From Candidatus Omnitrophota bacterium (GTDB lineage: Bacteria; Omnitrophota; Gorgyraeia; Gygaellales; Profunditerraquicolaceae), in NCBI GenBank assembly GCA_903907475.1, contig CAIVOB010000039.1, forward strand, positions 1-11,468: DNA of 11,468 nt, given 5' to 3'. A program made the translations under genes and the position numbers. Positions 6,680 through 11,468 of the stretch are shown one piece after another. Within the stretch, counting starts at the first letter, position 1. Every line of letters starts with the position of its first letter. The notes under the pieces are model-generated. The model did not search any database, had not been told where the DNA came from, and worked only from the letters and a program-made list of their open reading frames with translations.

Positions 6680-7765
6680 ATGGCCCACGTTATTACTTTA
6701 ATTCCTGGCGATGGTATTGGTTATGAAGTTTCTTTAGCGGCAAAAAGATGCTTGGACGCCACGGGAGTTAAAATTATTTGGGAAGAAATGCTCGCCGGCC
6801 AGGACGCGTTAATTAAAACCGGTGAGTTATTGCCACAAAACGTCATCGCTTCAATTCAAAAAAATAAAGTTGCTCTAAAAGGTCCGCTGACTACTCCGAT
6901 CGGCGCGGGTTTTCGTTCGGTGAATGTTGCTTTGCGTCAGGCTTTAGAACTTTATGCTTGCGTGCGTCCGGCGAAAACTTATGCCGGAGTAAAAAGCAGT
7001 TTTCAGGATATTGATTTGGTTATTGTGCGGGAAAATAGTGAAGATCTTTACGCGGGAATTGAGTTTGAAGAAGGAAAGCCGGAAACTAAGAATTTAATCG
7101 CGCAGATAAAAAAAGATACTCAGAAGAGTATTCGAACTGATTCCGGAATATCGATTAAGCCGATCTCTAAATTTGCATCCGCGCGCATTGTCAGATATGC
7201 TTTTGAATACGCGCTCGCCAATAAGCGGAAAAAGATTACCTGTGTGCATAAAGCAAATATTATGAAGTTTACCGATGGCTTATTTTTGAAAGTTGCGCGG
7301 GAAATTGCGCAGGAGTTTAAGGCAAAAATAATTTTCGAAGAGGCAATTGTGGATAATATGGCGATGCAGTTAGTGCAAAAGCCACATAATTATGATGTTT
7401 TAGTTTTACCAAATCTTTATGGAGATATCATCTCGGATCTTTGTGCCGGCATCGTCGGTGGTTTGGGTGTTGCACCAGGAGCGAATTTAGGTAAAGATCT
7501 GGCAGTTTTTGAAGCGGTGCATGGTTCAGCTCCGAAATATAAAGGTTTAAATAAAGTTAATCCTACCGCGATGATTCTTTCCGGGGTGTTATTATTAAGG
7601 CATATTCGAGAAGCAGCAGCGGCCGATAATTTGGAACAGGCAACTAAAGATGTTATCGCGGAAGGAAAATTCGTAACTTATGATTTAAAGGCTGATCCAC
7701 AAGATCCAACCGCTGTGGGTACTTCGCAAATGGCGGATGCGATTATTAAACGTTTAAAAAAATAA
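6680..7765 (+). CDS. icd: Isocitrate dehydrogenase-like beta-decarboxylating dehydrogenase, probably NADP-linked
   Basis: This member of the isocitrate/isopropylmalate dehydrogenase family has 361 residues. The probable reaction is isocitrate to 2-oxoglutarate + CO2. It has IPGDGIG at 8-14, the substrate segment FRSVNVALRQALELYACVRP at 78-97 with S80, N82, R86 and R96 as in isocitrate dehydrogenases, VRENSEDLYAG at 116-126 (R117, Y124), the catalytic Lys in HKANIMK (K191), and metal-binding D225, D249 and D253. Isopropylmalate dehydrogenases lack the S-x-N pattern in the substrate helix, which argues against LeuB. The coenzyme loop reads HGSAPKYKG at 281-289; K286 and Y287 match the NADP-binding K344/Y345 of E. 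coli Icd, whereas NAD enzymes usually have Asp-Ile there. The gene directly abuts the small dehydratase subunit (TAA then ATG, no gap) and has no clear ribosome binding site. Confidence 0.85.
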   Translation: MAHVITLIPGDGIGYEVSLAAKRCLDATGVKIIWEEMLAGQDALIKTGELLPQNVIASIQKNKVALKGPLTTPIGAGFRSVNVALRQALELYACVRPAKTYAGVKSSFQDIDLVIVRENSEDLYAGIEFEEGKPETKNLIAQIKKDTQKSIRTDSGISIKPISKFASARIVRYAFEYALANKRKKITCVHKANIMKFTDGLFLKVAREIAQEFKAKIIFEEAIVDNMAMQLVQKPHNYDVLVLPNLYGDIISDLCAGIVGGLGVAPGANLGKDLAVFEAVHGSAPKYKGLNKVNPTAMILSGVLLLRHIREAAAADNLEQATKDVIAEGKFVTYDLKADPQDPTAVGTSQMADAIIKRLKK

Positions 7766-7773
7766 TATAATCC

Positions 7774-8694
7774 ATGAAAATTTCAGTAATTGGAGCAGGA
7801 AATGTCGGAAGCTTGAGCGCGATGCGTATCGCTCAAGAAGGATTGGGCGATGTTTTATTGGTGGATGTTGTTAAGGGACTGGCTTACGGTAAAGCCTTGG
7901 ATCTTGAGGATGCCAGGTCAATTTTAAAATTTAATTATAACATTCGCGGTAGTGATGATATTAAGCAAATTAAAGATTCCGATATCATCGTTGTGACCGC
8001 GGGACTGGCGCGTAAACCGGGGATGACGCGGGAAGAGTTATTAGCGAAAAATGCCCAGATTTTAAAAGCCGTATGTTTAGAAATAAAAGAGTGCGCTTCA
8101 AACGCGATCTGTATTATCGTCACCAATCCTTTAGATATTATGACTTTTTATGCTTTAAAAATTACCGGTTTTAAGCGGCAGAAACTATTTGGTATGGGGA
8201 TTAGTTTGGATACTGCCAGGTTTACTAATTTGATTGCGGAAGAATTAAACTTACCGAATAGTGATATTGAAGCATTAGTGATTGGAGCTCACGGTGCCGG
8301 AATGTTGCCGCTGCCGGATTTTTCAAAAATTAAAGGTTTAAAGTTAGATAAATTTATGAGCGAGGAAAAAATTGCGGATTTGGCGACGCGCACCGTGGAA
8401 AGAGGCGCGCAAATCGTTGCTAATTTAGGTTCGGGAAGCGCATTTTTTGCTCCTTCTGCGGCAATCACCGCGATTGTAAAAACTATTGTTAAAGATGAAA
8501 AGCGCACGATCGGCTTATGTTGCTATTTGAGCGGTGAATACGGGATTAAGGATAGCTGTATCGGTGTTCCTTGTCGCATCGGTAAAAATGGGATTGAAAA
8601 GGTTGTTGAATTGGATCTTGCGGGTAAAGAAAAGGCGAAGTTAATTCAATCCGCGCAGTTGGTTAAAAAAGCGGCAGCAGAGTTGCTGATCTAA
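7774..8694 (+). CDS. mdh: Malate dehydrogenase, LDH-like type
   Basis: This NAD-linked enzyme of the L-lactate/malate dehydrogenase family converts malate and oxaloacetate; its 306 residues are the usual length. The Rossmann motif is IGAGNVG (6-12), with D31 closing the second strand, which favours NAD over NADP. R80 and R86 in ARKPGMTRE mark malate rather than lactate specificity (lactate enzymes carry Gln at the position of R80). D146 and R149 in SLDTARF and the catalytic H173 complete the active site. One departure: the segment after the catalytic His reads GAHGAGMLPL at 171-180, where most family members have HGD. The gene starts eight bases after the previous stop with no visible Shine-Dalgarno sequence. 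It would supply oxaloacetate to the upstream aminotransferase and to citrate formation. Confidence 0.92.
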   Translation: MKISVIGAGNVGSLSAMRIAQEGLGDVLLVDVVKGLAYGKALDLEDARSILKFNYNIRGSDDIKQIKDSDIIVVTAGLARKPGMTREELLAKNAQILKAVCLEIKECASNAICIIVTNPLDIMTFYALKITGFKRQKLFGMGISLDTARFTNLIAEELNLPNSDIEALVIGAHGAGMLPLPDFSKIKGLKLDKFMSEEKIADLATRTVERGAQIVANLGSGSAFFAPSAAITAIVKTIVKDEKRTIGLCCYLSGEYGIKDSCIGVPCRIGKNGIEKVVELDLAGKEKAKLIQSAQLVKKAAAELLI

Positions 8695-8704
8695 GCTTAC
8701 ACTT

Positions 8705-9997
8705 ATGTATGATCTCATCGTTATTGGAGCAGGTTGGGCGGGCTTTAACGCTGCTTTGCGCGCCAAAGAGCTGGGTTTGAAGGTCTGTCTGGTTGAAGTT
8801 GATAAAATTGGCGGCACTTGTCTTAACCGCGGTTGTATTCCTACCAAAGCTTTTATTGCCAGTGCAAAAACATTCTCCTTAGTTAAAAAAGCCGATAATT
8901 TAGGCGTGGAATTAGAAAATCCGCGTATTAATTTTACTAAAATTCAAGCCAGAAAGAACCGGATTGTTAGCGAATTAGCTCAAGGAATGCAGGGCAGGCT
9001 TGCCGGGATTGATTTTCTAAATTCTAATGCAAAAATTTCCTCTGTGGATACGGTTCAAGTCGAAGGCCGGATCTTGAAGTCAAAGTTTATTTTGATTGCT
9101 ACCGGTAGTCATCCGGCGCAGCTGGAACAATTAAAATTTGATGCGGCAAAAGTGATCTCTAGCGCTGAGATCCTTGACCTTCCGGAGCAACCCGAATCTT
9201 TGCTCGTAATTGGAGGCGGGGTAATTGGTTGTGAATTTGCAAATTTATTTTCAGTGCTGGGTTCTCGAGTGACTTTAGTGGAAAAAATGCCTTTTTTGTT
9301 GCCCGGCGTGGATCAAGAAATTGCGCGTAAAATTGAGGCGGTTTTTCAAAAGAAAGGGATTAAAGTCAATACCCAAGCCGATTTAACGGCGTTGAATTTG
9401 CTTGAGTATGCTCGAGTTTTAGTTTGTGTCGGCCGAAACGCAAATCTTAGCAATTTAGGATTAGAGGGGTTAGGCCTAAATTTGCTAAATCAGCGGATCG
9501 CGGTTAATGACTACTTAGAAACTAATATTGATAATATCTATGCTGCGGGTGATTGCGCATCGGATTTGATGTTGGCACATTTTGCCTCTTACCAAGGGGT
9601 AACGGCGGTGGAGAATATGTTTTTGCGGGAAAAAAAATCGGTTCGTAACGCGCTTGTCCCGGCCGGAATTTTTACGGACCCGGAAATTGCGAGTGTGGGT
9701 TTAAGCCAGGCTCAAGCTTTGAAATTAGGCTTAGCGGTAAAAATTAACAAAATTGATTTTCGGGCTTCGGCAATGGCGAGAATTACCGATGAAAGCGATG
9801 GTTTTATTAAATTAATGAGCGATGAACAATCTGGTCGAATTATCGGTGGAGCAATCATTGGGCCTCGGGCGACGGAGTTAATCGCTACTGTAACTTTGGC
9901 GATCGCTGCACATTTTAAACTCGGCCAGTTGAGAGAAATGATTTTTACTCATCCCACGCTCTCTGAATCTTTACAGCAAGCGGTTATTCTGAAATAA
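8705..9997 (+). CDS. lpdA: Dihydrolipoamide dehydrogenase (E3), compact form
   Basis: This FAD flavoprotein reoxidises dihydrolipoyl groups with NAD in 2-oxoacid dehydrogenase or glycine-cleavage complexes. Domains in order: FAD-binding GAGWAG at 8-13; redox-active disulfide C39/C44 in GGTCLNRGCIPTK; ATG motif at 132-134; NAD domain with GGGVIGCE at 170-177 and E193 at the end of the second strand (NAD-type); the second FAD motif YAAGDCA at 279-285; and a dimerisation domain with the catalytic pair H416/E421 in THPTLSES. At 430 residues it is shorter than the usual 460-475. Much of the difference lies in the NAD domain between about residues 219 and 238, where the antiparallel hairpin is nearly absent. 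All catalytic residues are kept, so it should be active. There is no clear ribosome binding site. A free lipoyl domain is encoded just downstream. Confidence 0.9.
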   Translation: MYDLIVIGAGWAGFNAALRAKELGLKVCLVEVDKIGGTCLNRGCIPTKAFIASAKTFSLVKKADNLGVELENPRINFTKIQARKNRIVSELAQGMQGRLAGIDFLNSNAKISSVDTVQVEGRILKSKFILIATGSHPAQLEQLKFDAAKVISSAEILDLPEQPESLLVIGGGVIGCEFANLFSVLGSRVTLVEKMPFLLPGVDQEIARKIEAVFQKKGIKVNTQADLTALNLLEYARVLVCVGRNANLSNLGLEGLGLNLLNQRIAVNDYLETNIDNIYAAGDCASDLMLAHFASYQGVTAVENMFLREKKSVRNALVPAGIFTDPEIASVGLSQAQALKLGLAVKINKIDFRASAMARITDESDGFIKLMSDEQSGRIIGGAIIGPRATELIATVTLAIAAHFKLGQLREMIFTHPTLSESLQQAVILK

Positions 9998-10015
9998 ATT
10001 TAAAATAATTTTTTT

Positions 10016-10021
10016 AAGGAG
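10016..10021 (+). promoter_or_regulatory. Ribosome binding site of the lipoyl-domain gene
   Basis: AAGGAG lies six bases before the ATG at 10028, in a 30-base AT-rich gap. It is one of the better ribosome binding sites in the window and supports the view that the small ORF is translated on its own. Confidence 0.75.
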
Positions 10022-10027
10022 AAAGCG

Positions 10028-10264
10028 ATGATTAAAGTAGTTTTGCCGGAATTAGGAGAGGGCATTACCAAGGCAACGGTTTCTTATTGGTTCTTTAAAG
10101 ATGGAGAAAAAGTTAGTTTTAATGATGACCTGGTAGAATTAATTACTGATAAGTCGACTTTTAATTTACCTTCCCCTTGTACGGGCGTAATTTCCGAAAT
10201 TATGTATAGTGAAGGTGCGCTTGTCAATGTGGGCCAGATTTTAGCAGTAATTAATGAGGAGTAA
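10028..10264 (+). CDS. Free-standing lipoyl-domain protein (E2-type carrier)
   Basis: The whole 78-residue protein is a single biotinyl/lipoyl-attachment domain. It begins with the E2-type MIKVVLPELGEGI, has the lipoylation site ITDKSTFNLPSP with K42, and ends with the closing segment EGALVNVGQILAVI. The DK (rather than MK) at the attachment site indicates lipoate, not biotin. Normal E2 proteins continue with a linker, a peripheral-subunit-binding domain and a 230-residue acyltransferase core. Here the reading frame ends with TAA directly after the domain and a promoter for the next gene follows. It is not GcvH, which is about 130 residues and looks different. Placed 30 bases after dihydrolipoamide dehydrogenase, it would be that enzyme's substrate. 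Its acyl-transfer partner is not in the window, so its pathway is unknown. It may instead be the remnant of a full E2. Confidence 0.88.
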   Translation: MIKVVLPELGEGITKATVSYWFFKDGEKVSFNDDLVELITDKSTFNLPSPCTGVISEIMYSEGALVNVGQILAVINEE

Positions 10265-10290
10265 ACTTACAGCATTTTAAGCCTGCCTGC

Positions 10291-10319
10291 TTGACAACCT
10301 CACGTTTATCTAGTATAAA
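10291..10319 (+). promoter_or_regulatory. Sigma70-type promoter for the GAF/HD-GYP gene
   Basis: TTGACA at 10291-10296 is a perfect -35 hexamer, then exactly 17 bases, then TATAAA at 10314-10319, a five-of-six -10 hexamer. Transcription would begin near 10326 and give a leader of about 25 bases before the ATG at 10351. It lies in the 86-base gap after the lipoyl gene, the widest gap in the window. Confidence 0.78.
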
Positions 10320-10350
10320 TAAAAGACAAAATTATAGGCTTTAAAAATAT

Positions 10351-11468
10351 ATGGCGATTGATTATAAAAAAGAATTAGAAAACGCAAGCCGCAACATGAT
10401 TTTTGTGCATGATAGCGATCTTTTGATTAAAATGATCGTGCGCATGATTGTTAGTAAGGCTAAGATTACTCATGCGAGTTTTTTCCTGCACCATAAGCAA
10501 AAAGGAAGCTATCTATTAACTTCTTCTAAGGGTATTTTGAGTAAAAAAATTCCTTTTGATCTTGTTTGTATTGATAAAGATGATTTACTGGTGCGAATTT
10601 TTCGCGAGCATAAAAATAGTTTCATTTTTGGTAAGGAGGCCTTGCTGCAGAGCGAAGTAAAGGCAGCGTTAAAAAATTCAAAATTAAAATCCGAAACGCG
10701 ACACCAACTTACTCAGGTGCTTTATCAAATGGATTTATTAGGAAGTCAAGTTTGTGTTCCGAGTTATTTCCGTGATGAATTATTAGGCCTTTTGTTATTA
10801 GGCCAAAAGGCAAACGGGAAAAAATTTATCGCTGAAGAATTAGATTTTTTTGTGGCGCTTAATTCTCATGTCGCGATGGCAATCCGTAATGCCCAGCTTT
10901 TTAAGGAGTTAGAATATGAATTAGGGCGTAAACATCAGTTGTTTGTGCGCACCACAATCGCTTTAGCTGCCGCGATTGAAGCTAAAGATCATTATACTCA
11001 TGGCCATACTACTCGGGTTACGTCTTTGAGTATGGAGATTGCCCAAAGAATTGCCTGGGAGAATAAAAAGGATTTCGATATTAAATTTTTAGAAGATTTA
11101 CAGATCGCCAGCCTTTTGCATGATATCGGCAAGATTGGTGTTCCGGAACATATTTTAAATAAAAGAAGTGGCTTAACAATTGGTGAGAAAAATCGGGTGC
11201 AAGAGCATCCGATGATTGGAGTAAGTATTCTTAAGCCGATTAAAGAATTAGAGGGTTCGGTTTTAGGGGTTAGATATCATCATGAGCGATTCGATGGGTC
11301 AGGATATCCGGATGGCTTAAAAGGCAAAGAGATTCCTTTAATAGCAGCGATAATTTCTGTCGCTGATTCTTTTGACGCCATGAGCACTGATCGTCCGTAT
11401 CGACCGGCTTTGGTTAAAGATCAGGCGATTAATGAGATTCGGCATTTAAGCGGCCGGCAGTTTTGTCC
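10351..11468 (+). CDS. GAF domain plus HD-GYP phosphodiesterase (C-terminus beyond the window)
   Basis: The open frame begins at ATG 10351 and runs without a stop to the window edge (372 full codons). Residues of about 20-185 look like a GAF sensor domain, ending in the typical helix ALNSHVAMAIRNAQLFKELE. An HD-GYP domain follows from about 200. Family members hydrolyse cyclic di-GMP. Key residues are all seen: E210, K212 and D213 in AIEAKDHYTHGHTTRV, H257/D258 in LLHDIGKIGVPE, H286 in EHPMIG, H310/H311 and the GYP motif in HHERFDGSGYPDGL, and D339/D342 in ISVADSFDAM. No transmembrane segment or receiver domain is visible, so it is likely soluble and senses a small ligand through GAF. Only the last few dozen residues should be missing. 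The ribosome binding site is weak (AGG at 10336-10338). Its own promoter separates it from the metabolic genes. Confidence 0.92.
   Translation, partial: MAIDYKKELENASRNMIFVHDSDLLIKMIVRMIVSKAKITHASFFLHHKQKGSYLLTSSKGILSKKIPFDLVCIDKDDLLVRIFREHKNSFIFGKEALLQSEVKAALKNSKLKSETRHQLTQVLYQMDLLGSQVCVPSYFRDELLGLLLLGQKANGKKFIAEELDFFVALNSHVAMAIRNAQLFKELEYELGRKHQLFVRTTIALAAAIEAKDHYTHGHTTRVTSLSMEIAQRIAWENKKDFDIKFLEDLQIASLLHDIGKIGVPEHILNKRSGLTIGEKNRVQEHPMIGVSILKPIKELEGSVLGVRYHHERFDGSGYPDGLKGKEIPLIAAIISVADSFDAMSTDRPYRPALVKDQAINEIRHLSGRQFC

Noticed and set aside
3839..7765. A leucine-biosynthesis leuC-leuD-leuB set
   Set aside because: The dehydrogenase carries isocitrate-type S-x-N and NADP-type K-Y residues rather than isopropylmalate-type ones, no leuA is present, and malate dehydrogenase and E3 follow. 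The possibility is not fully excluded for the two dehydratase subunits.
7766..7771. TATAAT just before the malate dehydrogenase start
   Set aside because: It ends two bases before the ATG, so transcription would begin inside the gene, and the -35 match is poor. It is better explained by AT-rich spacer sequence.
10028..10264. Glycine-cleavage H protein or biotin carrier protein
   Set aside because: It is too short for GcvH and has an E2-like start; the attachment site is DK, typical of lipoyl domains, not the MK of biotin carriers.
10279..10292. A short inverted repeat (AAGC...GCTT) after the lipoyl gene as a terminator
   Set aside because: The stem is only four base pairs, there is no following T-run, and it overlaps the -35 hexamer of the next promoter.
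1..11468. Mobile elements, CRISPR, tRNA/rRNA genes or a defence system
   Set aside because: No terminal repeats, transposase motifs, spaced direct repeats or RNA-gene signatures were seen; genes occupy nearly the whole window and all lie on one strand with similar base use.

Overview
The window is bacterial chromosomal DNA, moderately AT-rich, with every gene on the + strand and almost no intergenic space. It opens with the end of a ribosomal alpha operon in the usual bacterial order (S11, S4, RNA polymerase alpha, L17). The alpha subunit has a full C-terminal DNA-binding domain, which places the organism in Bacteria rather than Archaea. The gene content (long lysine/glutamate-rich L17 tail, archaeal-type split aconitase-superfamily enzyme, PilT, GAF/HD-GYP regulator) suggests an uncultured, environmental, Gram-negative-like lineage. 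Omnitrophota or a related phylum is my best guess, but it is only a guess.

Layout: (1) 2-2645, translation and transcription genes. (2) 2662-10264, a central-carbon block that follows L17 after 16 bases: a class I aspartate-type aminotransferase, a LeuC/HacA-type large dehydratase subunit, a PilT pilus-retraction ATPase, the LeuD-type small subunit, an isocitrate-dehydrogenase-like beta-decarboxylating dehydrogenase, a malate dehydrogenase, a compact dihydrolipoamide dehydrogenase and a 78-residue free lipoyl domain. (3) 10291-11468, a textbook sigma70-type promoter followed by a GAF plus HD-GYP gene that runs off the right edge. No terminator hairpin is visible between S11 and the lipoyl gene, so one long transcript is possible. 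The only strong promoter I see is the one at 10291-10319.

How the genes fit together: the split dehydratase could turn citrate into isocitrate, the dehydrogenase could turn isocitrate into 2-oxoglutarate, malate dehydrogenase links malate and oxaloacetate, and the aminotransferase links oxaloacetate/aspartate with 2-oxoglutarate/glutamate. Dihydrolipoamide dehydrogenase and the lipoyl carrier belong to 2-oxoacid oxidation or glycine cleavage. The block therefore looks like a partial TCA/glutamate module that uses a leucine-pathway-type enzyme in place of a classical aconitase. No citrate synthase and no E1 or E2 enzyme lies in the window. The most unusual points are the pilT gene between the two dehydratase subunits, the free-standing lipoyl domain, an unfamiliar substrate-loop motif in the small subunit, and NADP-type residues in the isocitrate dehydrogenase. 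I found no mobile element, CRISPR array, tRNA, rRNA or long repeat, and no gene-free stretch longer than 86 bases.
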